This document shows, piece by piece, positions 16,576 through 25,147 of a stretch of 64,000 nt of DNA (within the stretch, counting starts at the first letter, position 1; the number at the start of each line of letters is the position of its first letter). Below the pieces are notes generated by a model. That model was not told the origin of the DNA. It ran no database searches and saw only the letters and a program-made list of their open reading frames with translations. The stretch is from UBA12545 sp051024685 (GTDB lineage: Bacteria > Bacillota > DSM-521 > Neomoorellales > Neomoorellaceae): contig JAZHPA010000007.1 of assembly GCA_051024685.1 (NCBI GenBank), positions 1 through 64,000 on the forward strand. Reading direction: 5' to 3'. Position numbers and translations under genes: made by a program.

Positions 16576-16604
16576 GGAACTTTCGGCCGGGGTCCGGTGT
16601 CTAA
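16576..16604 (+). promoter_or_regulatory. ECF-type promoter of the S-layer-like gene
   Basis: GGAACTT at 16576-16582, a 16-bp spacer and GTCTAA at 16599-16604: the same boxes and spacing as the sigma factor's own promoter on the other strand at 16161-16189. Transcription would start near 16611 and leave a leader of about 290 bases before the TTG start at 16900. It places the surface protein under the neighbouring ECF sigma factor. Confidence 0.82.
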
Positions 16605-16899
16605 TAAAGTGGATCGCAGGGAAAAGTCCGCCATAAGAGGTGGCCCGTTGGCTCTCCGTCCAGGGGATGCCTGAACTGGCCGCCCCTTCCGCGGCAGGGC
16701 TTTCCAGGGCGACGGAGCAGACACCGCAGCACCAAGACGCAGCAGCGGACGGGAAACCTGAGGAGAGGAGGGATGAGGGGCAAGAAAGGCGTGCCGGGCC
16801 GGAAAAGGATTTTAACGCCAGCGCCCGACATTAGGGCGGGGCGGGAATACCTCAACAGGTAGAACCTATTGAGAGCACATGCTCAAGGAGGGAAAAAAT

Positions 16900-19116
16900 T
16901 TGAGGAAAATACGCAGGAAGTGGCTATCCATCCTGCTCACCCTGGCCATGCTGGTGGGCCTGATGGTGCCCTTTGCCGGCAGCGCGGTAGCGGATGAGGA
17001 TACCGTGTATGGCATCTATAGCGGTGCCTATAAATACGTGAGCACCGGCGACGATAAATCCGCCGGCAGGGCCGTAGTTGAAGAAAAGGAGGACAAATGG
17101 GGAACTGACGAGATCTACGTGAAGCTAACCCTTCCGGAGGGTGTAGAATACACGGAAAAGGCTACCAGTGGTACGGTGGGACAATATGTATACTATGGGA
17201 CTGGTACTACAACGAACGCGATAAATAGTAATTGGTTCGTTGATAGTGACAGCAACATGGTACAAGTCAAGCTACCGTATAATGATGCCAATAGGGTTAC
17301 AACAGGTGCCGAAAAAGTTGAATTCATTTTCAACCGGGCGGGTCTGTCGACCCTAAAAATCGCCTCTGATGTTAGCGGCGACATTAAAGCTACCATCGAA
17401 ATTATGGCGGTAAGCGGCGACGACATAAAATGGGTCGAAAGCCGGGATATTACTATTGCGAAGGTTACGCCAAGCGAAGTTACCGTGACGGCAGGCAGCC
17501 CCAAAGCTGTGGAAGCCGGCAGTGAGAGATATGGTGCCAAAATAACTATCGCAGAGGCCCAACCTTATGCGCTTGTTGAGAGCGGTAGCGGTAAGGAAGT
17601 TAAGATACGGTTGCAGATAGAAACCGGCGACGTGACCTTTAACAGCAAGCAGGTTGACGGAACTTCAGGTAACTATACCAATATTAAGGGAACCTACATT
17701 AACATTACCAACGCACAGTTAGTCGATAATGATCTCCTTGAGGTGACCGTGAGCTGCAGCCCGCATGCCCTGCCGGGCAAGGTGGAAATTACCCCGGTGC
17801 TAGATGTGCCTCCCTCGGTAGAGGGTGACATCGTCATCACCGTGTACAAGGAGTCTGGCACATCCGAGCTCAAGGAGACCACAGTAACGGTAGCTACTCT
17901 GAGTGAGGTCTCCGCCAACATTAAGGACGTTAAGGACAACACGGGTACTGTATATGCCGGTCAGAAAAAGGTCCTGGACGCCTCCTTTAAAGTAGAAGCC
18001 ACCGAAGGCTCCGAAATGCAGCCGAAAAAGATCATTGTTTTCGAGCTAGCGTCCGGTAAATTCTATGATAACAACGGTTCTGCCGAGGGCATCGGCATAG
18101 AGGTAACAGGAAATGCCTCCTTCAAGGGACTCTATAACGACGACAAGGCGGCGTGGTTTGAATTGACCGATTCTGCGACCTCCATTAAGTTCGCCAAATT
18201 CCCGGTGAAGGTTGCCGCCGACGCCGAGGAGGGGGATATTGTCCTTAAGGTGAGCGGCACTGCTGGTGTCAGCGGAGAGGTTGTAATAGGCAAGATACGG
18301 AAGGCGTTTACCGTAACCGCCGATCAGCCCGTCTTGCGGATGAATGCAACGGGTCAGGCTGCAGGTGATATCGTCATAACCGAGGCAGCAGCGGGGGCTA
18401 TCCCTGGAGGAACCTCGGACGCACCGGTGGACCTTTATGTGGAGCTGCCGGAGGGCGTGTCGTTTAGCGGAACTCCTTCCGTGAAGGTTACAAGTGGGAA
18501 TATAAGTCTCGGTAGCGCCTCCGTTGAGGATGGTAGGCTTGTGATTCCGGTCACAGGGAAGAGCGGGATAGCCAGCACCATTAAGATTTCGAACATCAAA
18601 TATAACGTCGGCCGTCTTGCTATCGAAGGTGATGTAGAAGTTAAGATTAGCGGCGAAAAGGGAGACAATGCATGGCAGGATGATAAGGTATTGGCTACCG
18701 TTGTCAATGCAACCATCGTTTCCGCCACCAAGCGGAACGCGGTGTTCACCATCGGCAGCAGCGTCTACACGGTGAACGGCGTGGAGTACACCATGGACGT
18801 GGCCCCGTACATCAAGGACGGCCGGACCTATGTGCCCGTCCGCTACGCGGCTTATGCCCTGGGTGTTGATCCCGACAACGTGCTGTGGAATGAAGCTACG
18901 CGGACCGTCACCCTCTTGAAGGGCACCAGCGCTGTGCAGATGGTGATCAGCAGCGACGAGCTCAAGCTCAGCAACGGGATCACCATTAACATGGGTGTGG
19001 CCCCCGAGATCGTCAGCGGGCGCACCATGCTGCCCTTCCGGTTCATCGCCCAGGCCTTCGGAGCCAGCGTGAGCTGGGACGAGGCCAGCCAGACGGTTAC
19101 TATGGACCTGCAGTAA
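16900..19116 (+). CDS. S-layer-like surface protein with C-terminal copper-amine-oxidase-N-like repeats
   Basis: 738 residues from TTG 16900, chosen because AAGGAGGG (16885-16892) stands seven bases upstream; the ATG at 16879 would place this site inside the gene. A signal peptide (about residues 1-32, ending FAGSAVA) leads into roughly 580 residues of Thr/Val/Ser/Gly-rich beta structure with no cysteine-rich or catalytic motif that I recognise. The last 125 residues are two stalk-type half-repeats (FTIGSSVYTVNGVEYTMDV, YVPVRYAAYALGV, MLPFRFIAQAFGA). Length, composition and context suggest an S-layer or major wall protein. The 17.15-17.75 kb part is less GC-rich, as expected for a fast-evolving exposed region. 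Transcription probably depends on the adjacent ECF sigma factor. Confidence 0.85.
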   Translation: MRKIRRKWLSILLTLAMLVGLMVPFAGSAVADEDTVYGIYSGAYKYVSTGDDKSAGRAVVEEKEDKWGTDEIYVKLTLPEGVEYTEKATSGTVGQYVYYGTGTTTNAINSNWFVDSDSNMVQVKLPYNDANRVTTGAEKVEFIFNRAGLSTLKIASDVSGDIKATIEIMAVSGDDIKWVESRDITIAKVTPSEVTVTAGSPKAVEAGSERYGAKITIAEAQPYALVESGSGKEVKIRLQIETGDVTFNSKQVDGTSGNYTNIKGTYINITNAQLVDNDLLEVTVSCSPHALPGKVEITPVLDVPPSVEGDIVITVYKESGTSELKETTVTVATLSEVSANIKDVKDNTGTVYAGQKKVLDASFKVEATEGSEMQPKKIIVFELASGKFYDNNGSAEGIGIEVTGNASFKGLYNDDKAAWFELTDSATSIKFAKFPVKVAADAEEGDIVLKVSGTAGVSGEVVIGKIRKAFTVTADQPVLRMNATGQAAGDIVITEAAAGAIPGGTSDAPVDLYVELPEGVSFSGTPSVKVTSGNISLGSASVEDGRLVIPVTGKSGIASTIKISNIKYNVGRLAIEGDVEVKISGEKGDNAWQDDKVLATVVNATIVSATKRNAVFTIGSSVYTVNGVEYTMDVAPYIKDGRTYVPVRYAAYALGVDPDNVLWNEATRTVTLLKGTSAVQMVISSDELKLSNGITINMGVAPEIVSGRTMLPFRFIAQAFGASVSWDEASQTVTMDLQ

Positions 19117-19130
19117 GGGTTTTAGCCTGC

Positions 19131-19166
19131 GGCCCGGGTTCCCTCGCGGACCCGGGCCTTGCCTTT
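19131..19166 (+). terminator. Terminator after the S-layer-like gene
   Basis: Perfect 9-bp arms GGCCCGGGT (19131-19139) and ACCCGGGCC (19150-19158) are followed by TTGCCTTT. The U-tract is short and interrupted, so termination may be partial, leaving some read-through into the TolC-like gene. Confidence 0.6.
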
Positions 19167-19215
19167 GTGAGGGTTCCTTTCTCGACGTTTTTTCTCTTAC
19201 GGGGAGTGGTGGAAA

Positions 19216-20364
19216 GTGGTTAAATGTGCCCTGCGCCGGGGAGCGGGATTTGCCGCCCTGTGGTGGTGGGTCCTGAGCATGGTGCTGGCCGCCTCCGCGT
19301 TCCTTCTTGGCCCTGTGGCCATGGGCAGCGCGTCCGAGGCCGTGCCCGAGGCCCTCACCCTGGAAGACGCCGTGGGGATGGCTCTATCCGCGAGTCTGGA
19401 TATTCAGACGGCCAAGGATACGGTGGAACTGAAGAAGACGGCGAAGGATGAGGCTTGGGACCGTTACGTTGAGGTCATGGGGGCCAGCTATATAGGAGGC
19501 GGTATGTACCGCAGCCTTCCGGCCGGCCAGGACCCGACGCCGGCCCTCTACAAGGCCGACTATGACTATCGGGCGGCACAGAAGGACTATGAGGTGCAGG
19601 TGGCCTCGGTGGTGGCCGCCGTCTACCAGAAGTACGCGGCGGTGGTGACCGCGCAGAGGCAGGTGGAGGCGGCCGGTTCGAACGTGGCGGTTAAGGAGAG
19701 GGAGCTTGCCGAGGCCGAGGCCAAGTTTGAATACGGAATGGAAAGCCGCATCAACTTGATTAATAAGCGGAGCAGCCTGGAGGCGGCTCGCTCGGAGCTC
19801 GCCCAGGCCGAGGATAAGCTGGATAAGGCCTATGCCGACCTGGCCGAGCTGCTGGGCCTGCCGAGGGGGTCCAGGCCTGCGCTGGTGAGCACCGTGGACT
19901 TCGTGCCGCTGGAGGTTCAGGACGTGGACCGGGAGATCGAGGCTGTGATAGAGGCCAGCCCCGAGGTGTGGAAGGCCGAGGAGACTGTGAAGCTCCAGAG
20001 AAACACCTACGGCATGGTCAACTCTTACGATGTGGACCGGATAAATCTGAGGATGGCCGAGAGGGCAGTGGACATGACCAGGCAGCAACTCTACCTTGCC
20101 CTCCTCCAGGCCTACAATAACGTGAAGGCCCTGGAGGAGAACTACCGGGCCCTGGAGGAATCCCTGGCCGCGGCCCGGGAGGGTCTGCGGGTGGCCAGGC
20201 TTAAGTACGACCTGGGCATGACCACCCAGGCCGAGGTGCTGTCCATGGAGAGCACCGTGGCTTCCCTGGAGGCCCAGATGGAGAACCTGAAGTGGCAGCA
20301 CGCCATGGCCGTGAAGGCTTTCTACGAGCCCTGGGCCTGGAGCGGGAGCAGCGGTGCGCTTTAG
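19216..20364 (+). CDS. TolC family (outer membrane efflux protein-like) protein
   Basis: 382 residues: an export signal to about residue 40 (LAASAFLLGPVAMGSASEA), then long amphipathic helices typical of the TolC/OEP fold in two similar halves. Examples are ALTLEDAVGMALSASLDIQ in the first half and EENYRALEESLAAAREGL followed by KYDLGMTTQAEVLSMEST near the end. TolC proteins normally form outer-membrane ducts; in organisms classed as monoderm their role is not established and they may be wall-associated. The pump operons at 402-4741 and 57985-62364 are possible partners. A truncated paralogue lies at 62719-63099. It is followed by a good terminator. Confidence 0.85.
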   Translation: MVKCALRRGAGFAALWWWVLSMVLAASAFLLGPVAMGSASEAVPEALTLEDAVGMALSASLDIQTAKDTVELKKTAKDEAWDRYVEVMGASYIGGGMYRSLPAGQDPTPALYKADYDYRAAQKDYEVQVASVVAAVYQKYAAVVTAQRQVEAAGSNVAVKERELAEAEAKFEYGMESRINLINKRSSLEAARSELAQAEDKLDKAYADLAELLGLPRGSRPALVSTVDFVPLEVQDVDREIEAVIEASPEVWKAEETVKLQRNTYGMVNSYDVDRINLRMAERAVDMTRQQLYLALLQAYNNVKALEENYRALEESLAAAREGLRVARLKYDLGMTTQAEVLSMESTVASLEAQMENLKWQHAMAVKAFYEPWAWSGSSGAL

Positions 20365-20454
20365 GCGGGACTGTCCCCGGCCGGGGAACGGGCAGGCAGC
20401 CGGTTAACCCGGAAAGAGGCGGTGCAAGACGGTATAGCATAAGAGCGGGATAAA

Positions 20455-20498
20455 GGGGCCTCGCGCTGGCACCTTATACGGCGGGGCCTTCTTTTTTT
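20455..20498 (+). terminator. Rho-independent terminator after the TolC-like gene
   Basis: Ten-base arms GGGGCCTCGC (20455-20464) and GCGGGGCCTT (20481-20490), pairing with three G-U wobbles, are followed by CTTTTTTTG (20491-20499). Confidence 0.82.
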
Positions 20499-20565
20499 GT
20501 ATCACGCACCGGTCCCAGGTCCCGGTGCCCGGTGGCAAGGCTTCCGGACTTACATGGGTTAAAAT

Positions 20566-20652
20566 ATGAACCTGATCGGATTCGCTTCAAAGGGCAGATA
20601 ATCCTGCCCCTTTCGGTGCGCCAAGCCGTACAGGCCAATGAAGGCGGCTAAA
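20566..20652 (+). pseudogene. Frameshifted AbrB/SpoVT-type N-terminal fragment
   Basis: ATG 20566 opens MNLIGFASKG. After a one-base shift the reading continues QIILPLSVRQAVQANEGG before a stop. Joined, this resembles the swapped-hairpin DNA-binding start of AbrB/MazE-like proteins (SKGQIxIPxxIRxxLxIxEGD). Only the first 28 residues or so remain. It is probably the relic of an antitoxin or transition-state regulator. Confidence 0.45.
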
Positions 20653-20940
20653 TTCTGCGCAAAGCACCTCTCTACCCTCGAACCAGCTTTGATGATGGTA
20701 TCTGGCGCTTGGTGGGGTCGGCGGAAGATAGGGAAGGGAGAGAAGGACGTATTTCCTAATAACTACGACCGGCATTTTATTCAGTACGGGTGGAGAACCC
20801 CAAAGGCCGTAGTGATTACCTGAAGGATAGTAACCTTGTCTGCTAGGGAACCGGATGAAGAGACATTCGGCGTGGTTATGTTTTAAAATTATTGCACATC
20901 AAAGGGCCCCGCAAGCAGGAAATACCATGGAGGCGGCGAA
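20653..20940. other. Gene-poor stretch upstream of the rpiR operon
   Basis: No open frame with a ribosome site or recognisable product was found. The sequence is of mixed composition and includes further broken frames that may be the rest of the decayed antitoxin locus. Confidence 0.4.
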
Positions 20941-20998
20941 TATAATTTAATGTAACTGAGTTACGTGCTCCGTCTTAAAAAGGTGGAAGTGAGTTACG
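20941..20998 (+). promoter_or_regulatory. Putative promoter and operator of the rpiR-led catabolic operon
   Basis: A perfect TATAAT (20941-20946) without a good -35 box is followed at 20952-20964 by the palindrome GTAACT-G-AGTTAC, which would cover the transcription start. A second GAGTTACG half-site stands at 20991-20998. The lack of a -35 box suggests activation. The RpiR protein encoded 230 bp downstream is the natural candidate to bind here. This is inference from position. Confidence 0.5.
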
Positions 20999-21229
20999 CA
21001 AAGGTGGGGCAGTATACTCGCCGCGGACAGACGCTGGCAGAAAGAACCAAAGCTGCGCCGCGGCGGGACCGGGCACTCCTGGCAGGCTGAAAGGGGCCGG
21101 TAGAAAAGGGCCGGCAGGCCGGGATGAGGGGCGGCCGGGAGACGGGTAGGAGAGGCAGTAGACTCCCGCCCGAGGGCGCCGCAGGTGAGCTCACCCGGAG
21201 CGTTGCCCGGACGCCGTAGGGGTAGACGG

Positions 21230-22138
21230 GTGGTCTTTCAGATGAACCGAACTGTTGCGCGAAGGCTGGCCCTCCTCCTGGAGGAGCTGCCGCCGGCGGA
21301 GAGGGCCGTGGCCGAAATCATTCTGCGGGACACCAGGGACAGCGTGCGCCTTTCCATTTCCGAGGTGGCTCTGCACGCCGGTACAAGTAAGACGACCGTC
21401 CTTAGACTCTGTCGCCGGCTGGGCTTCGAGAGCTTCAAGGACTTTCGGCTGGCCCTGGCCCGGGAGGCCGGGAGCCTCCAGGAAACCCTGGACCTGTCCC
21501 TGATCACTCCGGAAGACGACGGGCCCACCCTGGTGGCCAAGGTGCGAAAGCTCCACACCGAGGCCATCCATACGGCCCTGGCCAACGTGGACCCTGCGGA
21601 ACTGGAGCGGGTGGCTGAGGTGCTGCTGGAGGCCAGGAGCATCAGGCTGTTCGCCTGCGGGGGTGCGGCGGTGACGGCCATGGATGCCCACCACAAGCTC
21701 CTCCGCCTGGGACTTAACACCTGCCTGTCCCTGGACCAGCGGGAGCAGAAAATGCTGGCCGGCGTGTCCCGGCCGGGGGATGTGGTGTGGGCCTTCTCCT
21801 TCTCCGGGGCCACCTCCAGCCTGGTGGAAGCCCTGCGGATAGCCCGGGCTGCCGGTGCCACGGTGGTGTCCCTCACCAACAACCGGGATTCTCCCATAGC
21901 CGGGCTGAGCGACTTCAAGCTCTTCGGGGTGACCAATTACCTGTCCCACCTCACGGGAACCCTGGAGTTCCGCCTCTCGCAGCTTAGCATCCTGGATAGC
22001 CTGTTCCTGGTGATGATTAAGCTCGGCCTGCCGGAGGTTTCCCGGCACCTTCAGCGGACCCAGGAGATCATAGAGGCCGACCTGTGTAAGAAAAATAAGT
22101 ATTCTGCACCCAAAGGAGGGCCGGAAGAGGGGGAGTAA
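21230..22138 (+). CDS. MurR/RpiR family transcriptional regulator
   Basis: 302 residues from GTG 21230, chosen for the AGGGGT site at 21217-21222; ATG 21242 is possible, and the frame is open back to 21185. The N-terminal RpiR helix-turn-helix covers about 1-80 (RAVAEIILRD, ISEVALHAGTSKTTVLRLC, GFESFKDFRLALAR). The SIS domain follows at about 120-270 (LFACGGAAVTAMDAHHKLL, VVWAFSFSGATSSLVEALR, ATVVSLTNNRDSPIAGLSD) and would normally bind a phosphosugar or related small molecule. As first gene of the catabolic island it probably senses a pathway intermediate, possibly a ribose phosphate released from nucleosides. Confidence 0.92.
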   Translation: MVFQMNRTVARRLALLLEELPPAERAVAEIILRDTRDSVRLSISEVALHAGTSKTTVLRLCRRLGFESFKDFRLALAREAGSLQETLDLSLITPEDDGPTLVAKVRKLHTEAIHTALANVDPAELERVAEVLLEARSIRLFACGGAAVTAMDAHHKLLRLGLNTCLSLDQREQKMLAGVSRPGDVVWAFSFSGATSSLVEALRIARAAGATVVSLTNNRDSPIAGLSDFKLFGVTNYLSHLTGTLEFRLSQLSILDSLFLVMIKLGLPEVSRHLQRTQEIIEADLCKKNKYSAPKGGPEEGE

Positions 22139-22142
22139 AGGC

Positions 22143-22427
22143 ATGAGCGAAACCATTGAAGTTACCGTTGTCTCGGTGGAGGGAGAGTGCAGCGCGGGCC
22201 TGAAGCCCGGCTATTCCTTCCAGGTCCAGGCGAACAGTTGCCTTAAGCTTAAGGGGGCCGAAGGAGTCTGCCTCGAACTTCTGCACAACGCCTTTCCGGC
22301 CATCATGGCCATGGCCTTCGGCCACCTCCCCTTTGAGAAGGACGGCGGGGCCCTGCTCAGCTGCCCCGACCCCGTGAGCAGGGTGGTCGTTCGCCTGACA
22401 CGGGAAGGGGGGATGCGCCGGGAGTAG
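22143..22427 (+). CDS. TIGR04076 family small protein
   Basis: 94 residues matching, by eye, the TIGR04076 family of short proteins of unknown function (start EVTVVSVEGECSAGLKPGYSF, middle HNAFPAIMAMAFGHLPF, then a CPDPVSRVVVRLTR-type end). The family is often found next to anaerobic catabolic genes and carries conserved Cys residues (here in EGECSAG, NSCLKL, EGVCLEL, LSCPDP). It starts four bases after the RpiR stop codon, so the two are co-translated. Function unknown. Confidence 0.8.
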   Translation: MSETIEVTVVSVEGECSAGLKPGYSFQVQANSCLKLKGAEGVCLELLHNAFPAIMAMAFGHLPFEKDGGALLSCPDPVSRVVVRLTREGGMRRE

Positions 22428-22456
22428 TTGGTGGGCACTCAAATCCGCAGTCGAGG

Positions 22457-22477
22457 TGCCGGGGTGGCGCCCCGGCA
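22457..22477 (+). other. Hairpin before the first BMP gene
   Basis: Perfect 8-bp inverted repeat TGCCGGGG (22457-22464) and CCCCGGCA (22470-22477) with a five-base loop. No U-tract follows, so it is not a standard terminator; it may cap or stabilise the binding-protein message that starts after it. Confidence 0.5.
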
Positions 22478-22515
22478 GAAGTGCTAAAAGACACCGCTAA
22501 AGGGGGATTTAAAGC

Positions 22516-23550
22516 ATGAAAACCGCAGTCAAGCTGCTGGCCGTTGCCCTGCTGGGCCTCTTCCTGTTGGGCTGCGGCGGGGGGTCGAAGGAGCAACCCG
22601 CCCAGGGAGACCAGGGCCAGCAGCCGGAGAAGAAGTTCCGGGTGGCCATGGTCCTGACGGGCCCCATCAACGATGCCGGGTGGAATGAGTCCGCCTATAA
22701 GGGCCTTAAGGAGGCCGAGCAGAAGCTGAACATCGAAACGGCCTATACGGAAAGCGTACCCCAGCCTGATTACGAAACCGTAATCAGGGACTATGCCGAC
22801 AAGGGTTACGATCTGATCATCGCCCACGGTTTTGAGTTCACGGACGCCGTGAAGGCCGTGTCGCCTTCCTTCCCCGACACCATTTTTGCCGTGGTCAACG
22901 GCCAGGACTTCCAAGAGCCCAATATGGCCTCCTACCGGTTTAACACCCCGGAAACGGGCTTCCTGGCTGGGGCGGTGGCTGGCCTGGTAACGAAGACCAA
23001 CGTGGTGGGTATGATCGGCGGCATGAAGTTCCCGCATATCGTGGATTCCCTCAACGGGTTTGAGGCGGGAGCCAAATATGTTAACCCGAAGGTGAAAGTC
23101 CTGACCGGCTACACCGAGTCCTGGACGGACATCCCCAAGGGCAAAGAGATGGCCCTGGCCATGATTGAGCAGGGTGCCGATGTGGTGTGCTGCAATGCCA
23201 ACCAGGTGGGCCTGGGCGTCATTGACGCGGCCAAACAGAAGAACGTCAAAGCCATCGGTTATGTGGACGACCAGTACAATGTGGCCCCGGAAACCGTGGT
23301 GGTGTCGGCCATCCAGAGCGTCCAGGACATGACCCTGCACATCATCGACCAGGCTATGAAAGGTGAATGCAAACCCGGCCTCTACCTCCTGGGGAGCAAA
23401 GAAGGGACTATAAGGCTGTCCTCCTTCCACGGGCACGAGAAGGACCTGCCCGAGGGCGCCATGAGCAAGATCGAAGAAGTGGTGGCCGGTATTAAGGACG
23501 GGTCGCTGAAGGCCAAGGGAATCCTGCCCAAGTCCACCTTTGAGAAATAG
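22516..23550 (+). CDS. BMP family lipoprotein, nucleoside/base-binding protein 1
   Basis: 344 residues. The lipobox FLLGC gives lipidated Cys20, then a Gln/Gly-rich linker. The periplasmic-binding-type BMP domain begins KFRVAMVLTGPINDAGWNES and contains the family phrases DLIIAHGFEFTDAV, FAVVNGQDFQEPN and FLAGAVAGLVTKTNVVGMIG. Members of this family (PnrA, BmpA) bind purine nucleosides; it should deliver its ligand to the transporter encoded immediately downstream. A 15-bp perfect hairpin separates it from the ATPase gene. Confidence 0.93.
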   Translation: MKTAVKLLAVALLGLFLLGCGGGSKEQPAQGDQGQQPEKKFRVAMVLTGPINDAGWNESAYKGLKEAEQKLNIETAYTESVPQPDYETVIRDYADKGYDLIIAHGFEFTDAVKAVSPSFPDTIFAVVNGQDFQEPNMASYRFNTPETGFLAGAVAGLVTKTNVVGMIGGMKFPHIVDSLNGFEAGAKYVNPKVKVLTGYTESWTDIPKGKEMALAMIEQGADVVCCNANQVGLGVIDAAKQKNVKAIGYVDDQYNVAPETVVVSAIQSVQDMTLHIIDQAMKGECKPGLYLLGSKEGTIRLSSFHGHEKDLPEGAMSKIEEVVAGIKDGSLKAKGILPKSTFEK

Positions 23551-23557
23551 TCTGGCA

Positions 23558-23591
23558 GCAGGTGCAACCCCGTCCCCGGGGTTGCACCTGC
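23558..23591 (+). other. Perfect 15-bp intercistronic hairpin after BMP gene 1
   Basis: Arms GCAGGTGCAACCCCG (23558-23572) and CGGGGTTGCACCTGC (23577-23591) with a four-base loop. No U-run follows; the ribosome site of the ATPase gene comes next. Such hairpins between binding-protein and transporter genes are known to protect the upstream message or to reduce read-through, giving an excess of binding protein. Confidence 0.8.
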
Positions 23592-23608
23592 TTGAAGGAG
23601 TGTCGACA

Positions 23609-25147
23609 GTGAACGAGGAAGTCGTGCTGGCCATGCGCCACATCACCAAGTGCTTTCCGGGCGTCGTGGCCAATAAGAACGTGAATTTCGAGCTCCGCCG
23701 GGGGGAAGTTCACGCCCTTCTGGGGGAAAACGGGGCGGGCAAAACAACCCTGATGAACATCCTGTACGGGCTGTACACCCCCGATGCCGGGGAAATTTAC
23801 GTAAAGGGGCAAAAGGTGACCATCTCCTCGCCCAGAGACGCCATCGACCTGGGGATCGGTATGGTGCACCAGCATTTCATGCTGGTACCGCCTTTGACCG
23901 TGGTGGAGAATGTAATCCTGGGCATGCCCAGCAGTCCCCTGGCCCTGGACCTGAAAAAAGCCCGGCAGGAGATCCGGGAGCTCTGCCAAAAATACAACTT
24001 CCAGTTGGACGTGGACACCAGGGTGCAGGATCTTTCCGTGGGAACCCAGCAGAAGATTGAGCTTATCAAGGCCCTGTACCGGGGGGCGGACATTCTGATC
24101 ATGGACGAGCCCACGGCGGTGCTGACTCCCCAGGAAGTGGAGGAACTGTTCAACAACCTGCGTCAATTCATTCAGGCGGGCAAGTCGGTCATCTTCATTT
24201 CCCATAAGCTGTGGGAAGTGATGCGCATCGCCGACCGGGTCACGGTACTCAGGGGCGGCGAGGTGGTGGCCACCGTTCACACCCGGGACACCACCAAGGA
24301 AGAGCTGGCCGCCCTCATGGTTGGGCGACCGGTAATGATGGAGTACGCCAAGGTTGAGGGCCGCCGGGGCAGGCCCCTCCTGACCCTGGAAAAGGTGAGG
24401 GTTCGCGGGGAGCAGAAGGCCTCGGAACTGAAGGGGATTACCTTCACCGTACACGAGGGGGAAATCGTGGGGCTGGCCGGGGTGGACGGAAACGGGCAGA
24501 AGGAACTGGCCGAGGCCATAATGGGGCTGAGGTCCGTGGAGAGCGGTAGAATCCTCTTCGACGGTCGGGATATCACCACCTGGACCACCAAAGCCCGCAT
24601 TGAGGCGGGGCTAGCCCACGTGCCCGAAGACCGGCACAAAGAGGGGCTCATCCTGGATTTTACGGTGGCGGAAAATCTGGTCCTGGATATCTACGACAAG
24701 CCTCCTTTCACCCGGAGGAAGGTGTTTTACCCCCAAGAGGTAAAATCTCTAGCCCAAAAACTGGTAAGGGAGTTCGACATCCGCCCCTCCAACCCGGAAA
24801 CGGCGGCCCGCAACCTGTCCGGCGGCAACCAGCAGAAGGTGGTCCTGGCGCGACAGATCAACCGCAAACCCCGCTTTCTGCTGGCGGTACAGCCGACGCG
24901 GGGCCTGGATGTGGGGGCCACCGAGTTCGTCCACCAGCGCCTTCTGGAAGAGAAACGGAGGGGAGTGGCCATCCTGCTCATTTCCGCCGATCTGGATGAA
25001 ATACTCCTGATTTCCGACCGGGTACTGGTGATATACGAGGGTCAAATTATGGGAGAAGTCATCCCGGGACAGAGCACTTATGCGGAAATAGGGTTACTCA
25101 TGGGTGGCGGCTCCAGGCAGGGAGAGGAGTGCGCAGCGTGCAGTTGA
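23609..25147 (+). CDS. Nucleoside ABC transporter ATP-binding protein (NupA/YufO-like), set 1
   Basis: 512 residues from GTG 23609 behind GAAGGAG; the frame is open further upstream across the hairpin. Two fused ATPase domains: the first has Walker A GENGAGKTT, signature-like LSVGTQQK and Walker B ILIMDEP; the second has the family's degenerate Walker A GVDGNGQKEL and a good signature LSGGNQQKV. This arrangement is typical of RbsA/YufO ATPases serving nucleoside uptake with BMP binding proteins. It overlaps the first permease gene by 10 bp. Confidence 0.94.
   Translation: MNEEVVLAMRHITKCFPGVVANKNVNFELRRGEVHALLGENGAGKTTLMNILYGLYTPDAGEIYVKGQKVTISSPRDAIDLGIGMVHQHFMLVPPLTVVENVILGMPSSPLALDLKKARQEIRELCQKYNFQLDVDTRVQDLSVGTQQKIELIKALYRGADILIMDEPTAVLTPQEVEELFNNLRQFIQAGKSVIFISHKLWEVMRIADRVTVLRGGEVVATVHTRDTTKEELAALMVGRPVMMEYAKVEGRRGRPLLTLEKVRVRGEQKASELKGITFTVHEGEIVGLAGVDGNGQKELAEAIMGLRSVESGRILFDGRDITTWTTKARIEAGLAHVPEDRHKEGLILDFTVAENLVLDIYDKPPFTRRKVFYPQEVKSLAQKLVREFDIRPSNPETAARNLSGGNQQKVVLARQINRKPRFLLAVQPTRGLDVGATEFVHQRLLEEKRRGVAILLISADLDEILLISDRVLVIYEGQIMGEVIPGQSTYAEIGLLMGGGSRQGEECAACS

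Noticed and set aside
16640..16834. Open frame in the leader of the S-layer-like gene
   Set aside because: Low-complexity charged peptide, no ribosome site, and it lies inside the expected long untranslated leader from the ECF promoter.
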